Source: Pleurotus ostreatus/Saccharomyces cerevisiae fusant (Eukaryota; Opisthokonta). From it: DNA of 19,427 bases. The stretch spans positions 1 to 19,427 of the forward strand of contig JAMQCK010000598.1 of assembly GCA_024196135.1 (NCBI GenBank), written 5' to 3'. Under the pieces are notes generated by a model that was not told the DNA's origin, did not search any database, and saw only the letters and a list, made by a program, of their open reading frames with translations. Positions 9,801-18,774 of the stretch are shown piece after piece; position 1 is the stretch's first letter; each line of letters starts with the position of its first letter. A program made the position numbers and the translations under genes.

Positions 9801-10925
9801 GGCGAGGATATCATCATCGGCAAGACCGCGCCCATTCCGCCAGACAGCGAGGAGCTTGGTCAGCGCACGAAGAACCACACCCGCCGTGATGTGTCCACGC
9901 CGTTGAAGAGCACGGAGAGCGGTATCATCGACCAGGTCTTGCTCACGACGAATGAGGACGGCAAGAAGCTCATCCGCGTTCGCGTCCGCTCCACCCGTAT
10001 CCCGCAGATTGGCGACAAGTTCGCCTCCCGTCACGGTCAGAAGGGTACCATCGGTATCACCTACCGCCAGGAGGACATGCCGTTCACCGCACAGGGTATT
10101 GTCCCCGATATCGTCATCAACCCGCACGCCATCCCCTCGCGTATGACCATCGGTCACTTGGTCGAGTGTCTGCTCTCGAAGGTCGCGACGCTTATCGGCA
10201 ACGAGGGCGACGCGACGCCGTTCACGGACCTCACGGTCGAGGCGGTGTCGAAGAGCCTCGCGGGCAAGGGCTTCCAGCAGCGTGGGCTCGAGGTCATGTA
10301 CCATGGGCACACGGGGCGGAAGTTGCAGGCGCAGGTGTACCTTGGCCCGACGTACTATCAGCGTCTCAAGCATATGGTAGACGACAAGATCCACTCGCGC
10401 GCGAGAGGGCCGGTGCAGATCCTGACGCGGCAGCCGGTGGAGGGTCGTAGTCGTGACGGTGGTCTGCGTTTCGGAGAGATGGAGCGCGATTGTATGATCT
10501 CGCATGGTATTGCTGGGTTCTTGAAGGAGCGGTTGTTCGACGCATCGGATGCGTACCGACTGCACGTTTGCGATATGTGAGTGCTAGTGGCCTCATCCTC
10601 GGCTATCGTCTTCTAACTTGCCCTCCAGCTGTGGTCTCACTGCTATTGCGAACTTGGTAAGCGAGCTGTGTCTGACGCCCACGGAAGGGGACTAACTTTT
10701 TCTACCAGAAAAAGCAAAGCTTCGAGTGCCGTGCGTGCAAGAACAAGACCGCATGCTCGCAGCTGTACATCCCCTACGCCGCGAAGCTGCTCTTCCAAGA
10801 GTTGCAGGCCATGAACATCGCGCCAAGGTTATACACCACGTCGACGTGCGTTTACTTCCTTTCTTCCTCATCACCCTTTGCTGACCTTCCTTTTTCTCCT
10901 TCACAGTGGTCGCATACGGGACTGA
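6833..10925 (+). CDS. RPB2: RNA polymerase II subunit RPB2 (second largest subunit)
   Basis: Nine exons: 6833-6842, 6898-7418, 7469-7759, 7813-8322, 8369-9319, 9369-10576, 10629-10656, 10709-10845 and 10907-10925. The predicted 1224 aa equals the length of yeast Rpb2. Landmarks in order are: the acidic N-terminus and protrusion ([20 protein letters not shown]), the lobe, the fork region ([17 protein letters not shown]), [20 protein letters not shown], the hybrid-binding [18 protein letters not shown] with the acidic pair near 834/835, the switch region [31 protein letters not shown], and the clamp zinc site CDIC/CRAC (Cys 1162, 1165, 1180, 1183). The product is a catalytic-core subunit in the nucleus. 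The 10-base first exon (ATG AGC CAA G) was chosen because it joins in frame to an Ala-Tyr-Asp-Tyr start; its intron ends in TTGAG. If this is wrong, translation could start at Met 6948, losing 18 residues. The 19-base last exon restores the conserved ending TGRIRD. Confidence 0.97.
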
Positions 10926-11169
10926 TCTACCTTTTGCTCTGCTGTTGTCTTTGTTGTCATTACTCAGTACTATTTGTATACTATACACCGCATAAATACC
11001 AGCGACAAAGCATACTGCATTTTCTGCGAGTCCGTCTACCTATCCCCAACCCTTACATGCACACCCCGCACGAAGAGCCAAGCGAGTGCAAAGCGGAGAG
11101 AGCGACGGTGAGAGCATATGTACACACGGCTGGGCCATGTCAGGCAGGGACGCTGACAACGACGATGCT
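10926..11169. other. Convergent 3' ends of RPB2 and the Ptm1-like gene
   Basis: The two stop codons face each other across 244 bases, so the 3' UTRs probably meet or overlap here. The RPB2-proximal half is T-rich. No gene is visible. Confidence 0.5.
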
Positions 11170-13636
11170 CTAGTCATCGCGGTCGCGCATCAGGCCCTGC
11201 CGCTCTTCTCCCCTGCCCTGCTCGCCGCTCAGGCGCTCCGCGTGCACCCGCTTCTTCGGCGTCTTATCATCGTCCTCATCATCCTCGTCCCCAATCTCGA
11301 ACACCACCGCGTCCTCGCCGACCACAGGACCCGGCGCGCCCCTGCTCGCCCCACCCACGAGCGTCGCCTCATCATCGTCTCGCCTCCTGCCGCGGTGACC
11401 GTCCTCGTCGTCGTCGTCCTCCCCATGCGCGCGCCCGTAGCCGCGGCGCTCGAGGGCCTCGAGGTCGTAGTCCTCCGCGTCTTCTTCGTCTTGTGCGAGT
11501 TCTTCGGACATGGCGAGGCGGCGGTTGTGCTCGGAGGGGCGCCAGAGGTAAGAGATGGCGGCGAAGGCGACGAGGTAGAGGAGTGCGAGCCAGCCGTCGA
11601 GGAGCCACCAGCGGGAGCGCCAGGATCTGGCGGAGTAGTCTGGGGGTAGAGAAGGTTGGTTTATGGTTAGAGGGTTACGGAGTGCGGGTTGGCCTACCTT
11701 CTGCCAACCGACCCGAGAACGAGAACGAAGAGACCACGAAGAAAATGATGATCACAACAACAGCGCCAAGAAGAATCCGGTGTAGAAGCTCGAACATGTG
11801 CAGCTTGTAGCGCTGCTTGCGTGCGCGAAGCTCGTTGATAGTGCCTACGGGTCGTGGTCAGTACGAAGAAGATGGTAGATCTTGAAGAGCCCACCATTCA
11901 GCGCATACATAATCCATAGCAAGAATCCGCTGAGCGTGAAGGCGAGCGGGATGACGAATAGGAGCAGCACGAGTGCAGATGTGGACTCCAGCTCAAGCTC
12001 GACGATACCAATGGCATAGAGGACTGTAGAGAACGCAAATCAGCCAGCTCTTCACACCGTGGAGTAATCCACTGACTGCCGAACACGAAGTGCGCTCCCG
12101 CCAGAATCTGGCACTTCAACATCGTGCGGCCCAGGGACTCGCGCACGACACTCAAGCCGAGCGAGACAACGAGCAGCATGAAGAAGGACATGGAGTTGCG
12201 CGCGGCGTCGAGAATGGCAACCACGATGAGGAAGATGGTCGACGAGGTTCCGCGCCCGTGTGCGTTGAGGTAGCGGTAGTACGCTGAGAGGAAGCTTAGT
12301 ACTCGGTTGGGTAGAAGAAAGGGTAGAGGGTAGCAACGTACCCCAGCTAGCTAGCATCTCGATGACGATGAGGCCAATGAGGGAGGAGAGGTAGTACTAG
12401 GAGACAATGTCAGTAGTCCGCCAGGGCGCGAGAAGGGGTAAATTTACTTGAATGGGCAACAACTCTGTCCTATGCTTGTAACACAACCAACCCCAAACGC
12501 CGGCGAATACCAGGTAGACGAGGAACATAGCGAAGTAGAACTGCAATATGGAACACTGGCTCAGCAGATAGCCCCATGTCCCAGCTATCGAGATACGCAC
12601 GTTAACCTTCGGATAATCCGCAGCGGGGAGTTTGCCATCGAACTTGTTGCGGAATAAGACAGTTCCCTTGTAGGAGGGGTGGTAAGGGACGTCGGTCTCG
12701 TCGTCTTGGCGTGAGATGAGGTTGGCATCTTGGCGAGCCTCAATCGACCGGATGTCTGCTGAGGTTTGCGAGGACTGGACGGAAATGGGGACGATGGCTG
12801 AGGGGTGTATATTTGAGTACGTTCCGCCGCTCGCGCGACCACAAGAAGCGTGAGGCACCCAGGAGGATCTACGCACCGACGCAATAATAGCCCGTGTTGC
12901 GGACGATGTATTGGATGGGATCGGTGTACGTGTACAATCCGCTCGGGCTCGAGTTCTCTTGCCTCCACGCCAAATCGCGCTCGGACTGCGGACAGTCAGC
13001 GTGCGACTAAATGGGTGAACAGAATACCGACAGATTGTTCGGGCGACGCATCGGAGGACGAGGATGAGCCCTCAGAGGAGGTAGAGCCGGGGAGTTGCAC
13101 GCGCGCGGACCAGAAGCTGGTGTCCGAGATGTTCTTGCCTTCGGGGAGGTCGATGATGAATCTGCCGAGCTGGTCTGTTGTGCAGAAGCCGGCGAGGGCG
13201 GCGTTGGATGTGCAGACGTAGGTTTTCTGCTATGCGAGGGTGTGTGTTGAGCGGGACGAGATGGAGGGGGATAGAGGTAGGCTTACGGGGAGGTAGTCCT
13301 CGGTAATGGATGTCTCTACTCCGAGGTACTGCCAGTCCGCCCACTCATAGATGACCTGGCGTACGTGTAAGATGGAGATGTGGGATTAGATGTGAGATGG
13401 TGCACCATAGCGACTTGTCCTTGCGAGGATCCATCGAATGTCACTGCGAGGCGTTCACTACGCGTTCAGACTCGGTAGATTCACGCGCACGCACCGTTGA
13501 TGAAGGTGTCCTTGCCACCCCACATGCCGCTGCATATCTGGCGCGAGTAGTCCGTGTCCTGAAAGTCAACTTCGTATGCGAGGGCGCCGAGCGCGCCTGC
13601 CAGCCAGGGCAGCGCGTACTTAGTGAGCGCGCGCAT
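11170..13636 (-). CDS. PTM1: Ptm1-type GOST / lung seven-transmembrane receptor family protein
   Basis: Twelve exons in coding order: 13636-13495, 13443-13406, 13355-13287, 13226-13032, 12985-12877, 12797-12601, 12540-12448, 12396-12342, 12283-12077, 12023-11895, 11844-11698 and 11639-11170. All junctions keep frame and give 616 aa. Residues 1-22 ([20 protein letters not shown]) look like a signal peptide. A lumenal domain with several Cys follows to about 245, ending in [20 protein letters not shown], the family's entry to TM1. Seven hydrophobic segments lie near 251-275, 282-303, 325-350, 366-382, 386-411, 435-456 and 472-493. [18 protein letters not shown] between TM1 and TM2 is a family signature. 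The cytoplasmic tail (about 500-616) is highly acidic and charged. GOST proteins sit in the Golgi/endosome system and are thought to work in membrane trafficking; yeast Ptm1 has no firm molecular role. Weakest junctions: donors GTCGGT (13031) and GTCAGT (12076), and the stop-free 60-base intron 12541-12600. Confidence 0.88.
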
Positions 13637-13790
13637 GAGGGGGGAATGAGAGATGGATGCTTGGCTTCACGCCGCGCCTGCGGCTCACTCGGCTCACTCG
13701 GCGCGGCTGCCGGCACTTCCCGCCATTACGCACCTCCGTCCTCGGCCCGGCCGCCTTGACTTCAACTACCATCTTACCTCTTTGAGCAAT
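13637..13790. promoter_or_regulatory. Divergent promoter between the Ptm1-like gene and REV7
   Basis: Only 154 bases separate the two start codons, which face away from each other, so both genes are probably driven from this segment. It contains an 8-base inverted repeat (GCCGCGCC at 13671-13678, GGCGCGGC at 13700-13707) whose loop holds two adjacent copies of CGGCTCACT (13681-13689 and 13690-13698). I see no TATA box. Binding by a factor is an inference from the symmetry and location. Confidence 0.55.
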
Positions 13791-15028
13791 ATGTCGGAGA
13801 GCCCAGCGACCTTGACCTTCAATCGTGCGGCTAGCTACTCTCATCCTTGATGAAGTAGTAACAAAGTCTATAGAGACCGTCAAGGGCATATGCGAATTTC
13901 GTGAGTGGCATATCAGGTTCTTTGGCCTCAGCCAACCTCCACGCCACCTGCTCTGCTTCATGTTTTGGCCTTATATTCCCTGAACCCCTAGACTCCTTCT
14001 CCTTAACATTCCAACTACACCCTCGTCGCCATCCTCACATTCACTTATGTCGTCTCCTCTACAGTGGAAGTCGCCATCCACACAATACTCTACGTCCGAC
14101 AAATATACCCCGCCGACCTCTTCGTGCGGCGAAAGAAATATGATACCCCTGTCTTCCAGTCAAGGCATCCAGGCTTGAATGAATACATCTCCGGCGCGGT
14201 GAAGGCGGTGGGAGAAGAACTCGTTCAGGTGAGTTGCCACAAACTCGCCGCCATTGATCGGCCAGTCTGTCAATGCGTTGTGCACAGTTCATTTACGAGC
14301 TCTGACAATTCGCAGGGCACTGTCGCAAAGGTTGTCGTCGTAATCAAGGACAAGGAAGACGCGCCCCTTGAACGATTTGTCTTCGCTCTCGAAAGTATGA
14401 TAGAGGTTGAAGCGTTCAATAAAGATACGAGGTACGTGCAGAATCCCTCTCACCTACGACATCGCCAGTTTCTCAGTCACCTTGTCAAATGACCTGACTT
14501 CTTTTTTGTCGCCAGCGTCGTAGACGCGATGAAGCCCGCGGTCCTTAGCCAATACTTCCGCTCCTTCCTCGTCAAGCTCAACATGATCGAGGCGCAGCTA
14601 GGGCAGATGTATCTTGGAGGTATGCTATCCTATTGTCTTTTCTCCCCATCTATGCAACATTTTTACTCTCACAGACGACGTCTCCTTTGCCATCGTGCTC
14701 GAGCTGAAGGACGATCAAGCACCCACGGCGGCTGTGAACAAGGTCAGTAATTTATGGCACGCAACCCCGAACTTTCAGTAAGATAACGTTCATGCAGGGT
14801 GACCCACCGCCCTGGATTCCCGCAGATGGCAGTCTCACTACCGCAGGCGCATCCGAGGAGGCGCAGCTGCACGTTGTCCGCGCCGTGAATACGGGGATTA
14901 TCAATGTGAGCAACATCGAGATTCAGGAATCAAAGCCATTCACCACTGACGCACCTTCCAAGCTCTCGCTGACCGTCCAGGAATCGGAGATCAAGCTACG
15001 ACGAGAGAAAGAGCTTTACGATTCATGA
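13791..15028 (+). CDS. REV7: REV7/MAD2L2 HORMA-domain protein
   Basis: Seven exons: 13791-13824, 13874-13900 (27 bases), 14065-14228, 14316-14431, 14516-14619, 14675-14742 and 14798-15028, giving 247 aa (human REV7 is 211). The spliced start reads MSESPATLTFNQTVKGICEF then LEVAIHTILYVRQIYPADLF, matching the REV7 HORMA N-terminus. Next come RRKKYDTPVFQSRHPGLNEY, ERFVFALE and LSQYFRSFLVKLNMIEAQLG. The last 77 residues form the region expected to hold the safety-belt part of the HORMA fold, plus a charged end (KLRREKELYDS). REV7 is the accessory subunit of translesion DNA polymerase zeta with Rev3 and bridges to Rev1; in other eukaryotes it also serves shieldin or cell-cycle roles. The first three exons are forced by the FNQTVKGICEFLEVAIH reading, which no unspliced frame gives. 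Intron 2 is 164 bases, long for this window, and intron 3 is 87 bases, in frame and stop-free. Confidence 0.92.
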
Positions 15029-15285
15029 TACCGGGCTTGCCTTTTCTTTCAACTCTCTTCAAACGCTATACCCAGACCTCTGTAACCGTACCTGCAGCCT
15101 CTTACTCATTTCTTGTCGGAGCAACTGTCCATCCCATGTGTACATCGCGAATATATTAGACCGGCAACTTCAGTAAAGTAGTATACAGTACAGCGTCTCT
15201 GACTGCTTCTCGTCCCGACCGACCGCTAGCCTCCTCAGCCTGACCTAGTCAACGTCGACCAGACAGTCTCCGCCCTTACTGACCC
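15029..15285. other. Convergent 3' ends of REV7 and SNX4
   Basis: The stop codons of REV7 (+) and SNX4 (-) face each other across 257 bases. Both 3' UTRs must lie here and could overlap. No gene or clear polyadenylation hexamer is visible. Confidence 0.5.
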
Positions 15286-17144
15286 TCACACATCTACCCG
15301 TATACGTTGCATAATAGGTATAATCCGTTCCCACTCTTCCATAGCCTAGAAAAGTTGTAAGCGACAGGCCACTTTTGGACCGCAACACCACGACTAAGGC
15401 TGCAGCACGACGATCACTCACCGCCCGATAGAACTCGATCTGCCCATCCGCAAAATCGCCGAGCGCCTCCTTCATCTCCGCCTCCTTCGCATGCTGGAAG
15501 ATAGTCTGCTCGCGGAGCGTCTCGTCGCTGAAGGCGTCGGACGTCTCGTGTGCGGTGGTGACGGCGTCTTGAAGCTGAGGTGGACAGACGTCAGTGAATT
15601 CACCAGGTGGCTGAAGGATTGCCACAAAAAGGCATATCAATGCCCCTCACCTCCTTGATCTTCGCATCCAGCTTCTTCATCCTCTGCACCCTCGCCCTGT
15701 CATCATCCATCCCACGCATCGCATCCACCCGCTCCCTCAAGTACGCTCCCAGCCCCAGTCCAGTGCTTCCGGCATGCCCGCTGATGACCGCCGACAGCCT
15801 GTCGCGCTCGGCAGTGACGCCAGACAGGTAGTCGGAGAGCTCTTCGAAGTCAAGCTGCTTTTGGTCGCGGAGCTTGAGGACGGCGCGGTTGGCGTGCGAG
15901 TAGGAGAGGAGGGCGTGGAGATGGTTGAGGAAGGGGTCCGTGGTGGTTTGGGTCTAGGCAGTATAAGTATGACTGCAATCGAAGTTACAAAGACGAGAGC
16001 ACCCACCGTGTGTCTCAACAACGCCGAAAACTCCAGGAGCGTATTCGAAAACTGGTTCAGCGGCTCTGTAATCCCCGACTCCAAGAACCCTAACCCCTGC
16101 ACCGCGACCGCAAGATCATGGTAGTCCGAGGTAAGGTCTTCCGAGGATTCCGGGTCACCGTCTTTCAGCCTGAGGGCCACCGCCAACAAAACAAACACCA
16201 ATCCACTCACCGCTGGTCCGCGTGCGCACGCGCGAGTAGAGGCGCTCCGTCGTCACGAGCCCGTCCTCGAAGCGGTCGACGCCCTCGCGGAGGGAGAGGA
16301 AGCGGTCGTCGGGCTTGCGGACGCGGGAGAAGGCGTTGAGGAGCGTGTCGGAGACGGAGTCGAGGAGGCCGGGCGTGGGCTCGGGGCCTGGGGGGTGCGC
16401 GACGTGTTGGTGCATGATGACGTGCTGGGGGGTATTAGTGGGGGTGGAGGAGGGAGGCGTCGGGCGTACCCATTCTGTGGACTCGAAGAAGGCGCGGACG
16501 AGAGTTGCGCGTTGGAGGGTGGGGTGCCGGCCGATGCGTTGGAGGAAGAGGTTGAGGCTGGGAGGTGTTAGCTAGGAAGTACGCAGATATGGATACGCGC
16601 ACTCTTGTCTACGCCTCTCGATGAACTCGGGACTAAATCGATCGCCAGTGATGTACTCTGTCTACGCGTCAGCGTACCTCTCAGCCACACAGCCCCCACA
16701 CTCACCCAACCGATGCTTGTCCGGCAACGGAGGGACGACCACCGCCGGGAAGTCCCTCACCAGATGGTTCCTCAAGAACACAAAATCCTGGAACCTCCTG
16801 CGCGCCGTCGGGTTCGGCGTGGAGAAGATGGGCAGGTTGGTCTGGGGTCGTTCAGAGGGGGTCAGCGCAGCAGCGGACGGTGCTACCTCTGCGGAGACGA
16901 GGTACGACACGTAGGCGTCCTTCGTCTCCGGGAGCTCCTTCACGGGGTCCTTCACGGACGCGACGAGGTAGCCCTCCCACTTGGGATCGTGCGGGCCGCC
17001 CTCGCTGCTGTCCGTGGACTGGCGGAAGCCAGGGCCCGCGGTGGCGGGGGACGTTGGTGCGGGTTGGTGGTCATAGTCGTATTGCTGGGGTGCGGGAGGG
17101 GACTCCCAGGTCACGGAATCGAATACGTCGTCTTCGCCGAGCAT
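15286..17144 (-). CDS. SNX4: Sorting nexin-4 / Atg24 (PX-BAR protein)
   Basis: Nine exons in coding order: 17144-16887, 16841-16706, 16657-16603, 16557-16470, 16424-16211, 16161-16007, 15953-15651, 15574-15422 and 15345-15286, giving 473 aa. After an acidic, Pro-rich N-terminus (MLGEDDVFDSVTWESPP), a PX domain runs from about 57 to 180. It shows RRRFQDFVFLRNHL (phosphate-binding Arg near 101), the VVPPLPDK loop (Pro123-Lys128) and FIERRRQDLNLFLQRIGRHP, the expected PI3P pocket. The rest is a helical BAR region with TQTTTDPFLNHLHALLSYSH and RVQRMKKLDAKIKELQDAV. It ends in EEWERIIPIMQRIRVDV, a typical SNX4 terminus. SNX4/Atg24 recycles cargo from endosomes and supports selective autophagy as a heterodimer with another SNX-BAR protein. 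The intron at 16162-16210 needs an unusual AAAG acceptor to avoid a stop. Three introns are only 45 bases. Confidence 0.92.
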
Positions 17145-17397
17145 TGCTTTGGACAGGCGTCGGAGTAGGAGGCAACTCACCCTCTGCTCATTGTCACATC
17201 ACACGCACACCAACTCGGTAACTGCCGACAGCTGCGCCGATAGGCGCTCTTTGCTGCGTGTAAGTACTCAACTCAAGATGTAGAGCTGTAGTCCGCAGAG
17301 CGATTGAATACACAGGGACATGACAACGATGGGCATTGTACATAGTAGACGTACGTCGAGAACTCGCTCTTGACTTGCGGCAGACTAGTCATTACAC
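17145..17397 (-). promoter_or_regulatory. SNX4 promoter/leader and CWC25 3' UTR
   Basis: This 253-base spacer separates two genes on the same strand. An upstream ATG at 17191-17189 opens a five-codon uORF (MSRG, stop at 17179-17177) ending 32 bases before the SNX4 start. A GTGAGT string overlaps this uORF and could instead be a 5'-UTR intron donor. The part near 17398 should be CWC25 3' UTR. Confidence 0.4.
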
Positions 17398-18774
17398 CTA
17401 GTCCCTATCCACTACCATCCCACCACGGCCCCTCCGGATCCTGTCCTCCAGTGACCCTCCAAACGCCTTCTTCGAATCCGAACTCAAGAAGCTCGCCATC
17501 CCCTGGTTCTTCTTCCGCGCCTCTTCGTCTGCCGCCAGCTCCGCCTTCTCCTTCTCAAGTAGCGCGGCGAGGCGCTCCTGGCGCTCCTTCGACATGGTGT
17601 TGGCGTTGGAGGACATCGCAGCGAGACGTGCAGCGCGGTCTGCGTCGAGTTTGGACGCGCTCGGGTTGCCGGCAGGTGGAGAGCGCCGGGGCGGAGACGC
17701 TGCTCGCCGAGGTGGCGGAGAGGCACGACGAGGGGAGGGCGGTCTGCGCATGGGGGATGGCGAGTGACGCGAGCGCTTCGGTAGCGGCTCGCGGCCCACG
17801 ACACTCTCGCTACGCTCGCGCTTGATGACACGGTCGCGGCGAGGAGACGGGCTCCTGTTGCGACGCCCATACCTGTCCTCCTCCGAAGACTCGTCCGAGC
17901 GGGGCCACTGTGGCCTGCGGTCGACGGCCTTCCCCTTGCCTTTGAAGTCAGGCGAGACGCTACGCCGTCGTGAGCCACGACGGTCAGGGCTCGGGCTGTA
18001 CCTCCCGCGCCTCGAGGGGTAGCTCGAGCGGCGATCATCACGGTAGGGGCTGGGTGAACGACGACGATGATGATCAGGAGAGCGACTCCGGCGACGGTCA
18101 TTATCGTAGCTGCGCGAGTGAGAGCGACGATCCTTGTCATGACGGGAGTGCTTGCTCTCGTGCTGAAGCCGCTTCTTCTCTTCCTTCTCCCGCTTGCGCT
18201 CTGACTTGTCTTTCTTGACCTTAACGCCAGCGCGTTCCTGCATCTCGCGAAGACGGAGGGGATTGTTCATAAGGGCTTCGTAAGCGGCCTGCTCCTGCCT
18301 TTTGATGGCAAGGAGAGGATCCTCGCGAATCTTGCTCGCGATGTCGCGCGCAGTGTTCGCATTCTGGACAGCGATAAAGTTCTTGTGGGCGGCACCGAGC
18401 TACGAGGCTGTCAGCATATTGATTTGTCGTTTGTCAGGTAAAAGACGCACCTTGTCATTCTCATCACCGATGAGGAGCTTATCCACGCGCTTCTTGCCCA
18501 GCAAGTAATCCTCCAGGTCGTTCGGATTCTGCGTGCTCCCCGCCGCTGGTGTCGCGTACATCCACTCCAGCTTCTCTTGTCGTTTCTTCCCCGTCTGCTC
18601 TTCCTGCATTCGCTGAAGCTCTTGCAGCTGCCTCTCCTCCTCCTTCTCCTTGCGCAGCTGGTCAAGTTTCTTCTTCTCCTCCAGCGCCTTCTTCTCCTCG
18701 AGCCACACCCGCTCCTGATTCTTCAGAAGGAGCGGGTGCCAGCTCTTCTTCATATTCAAGTCGCCTCCACCCAT
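17398..18774 (-). CDS. CWC25: Pre-mRNA-splicing factor CWC25
   Basis: Two exons in coding order, 18774-18451 and 18399-17398, with a 51-base intron, give 441 aa. The N-terminus [20 protein letters not shown] followed by a charged coiled coil ([14 protein letters not shown]), [10 protein letters not shown] and [16 protein letters not shown] is the CWC25 (CCDC49) signature; [20 protein letters not shown] follows the splice junction. Cwc25 joins the activated spliceosome after Prp2 and is needed for the first transesterification step; its N-terminus lies near the branch helix. From about residue 195 to 350 the protein is an RS-like domain dense in Arg-Ser and Ser-Pro, longer than in the short yeast protein. 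It ends with a second charged helix ([18 protein letters not shown]) and [16 protein letters not shown]. The start is the first ATG and fits the family exactly. Confidence 0.94.
17850..18140 (-). repeat. RS/SP-dipeptide low-complexity tract in CWC25
   Basis: This part of exon 2 encodes repeated Arg-Ser, Ser-Pro and Asp-Arg-Arg units such as [20 protein letters not shown]. Such tracts are typical phosphorylation targets in splicing proteins. The base composition produces long unrelated open frames on the other strand and in other frames. Confidence 0.7.

Noticed and set aside
9333..10565. 410-codon open frame antisense to RPB2 exon 6
   Set aside because: It lies opposite a highly conserved coding exon with strong third-position bias, which leaves the antisense frame free of stops. 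The translation has a skewed composition (Arg, Val, Leu, Asp, His) and no recognisable motif.
11086..11649. 187-codon + strand frame opposite the Ptm1-like tail
   Set aside because: It is complementary to the Asp/Glu-rich repeat tail, which yields Val/Leu-rich runs by composition alone. The minus-strand frame is supported by seven family exons upstream.
17484..18140. 218-codon minus-strand frame overlapping CWC25 in another phase
   Set aside because: It is a shadow of the RS-rich repeats of CWC25, whose own frame has family motifs at both ends.
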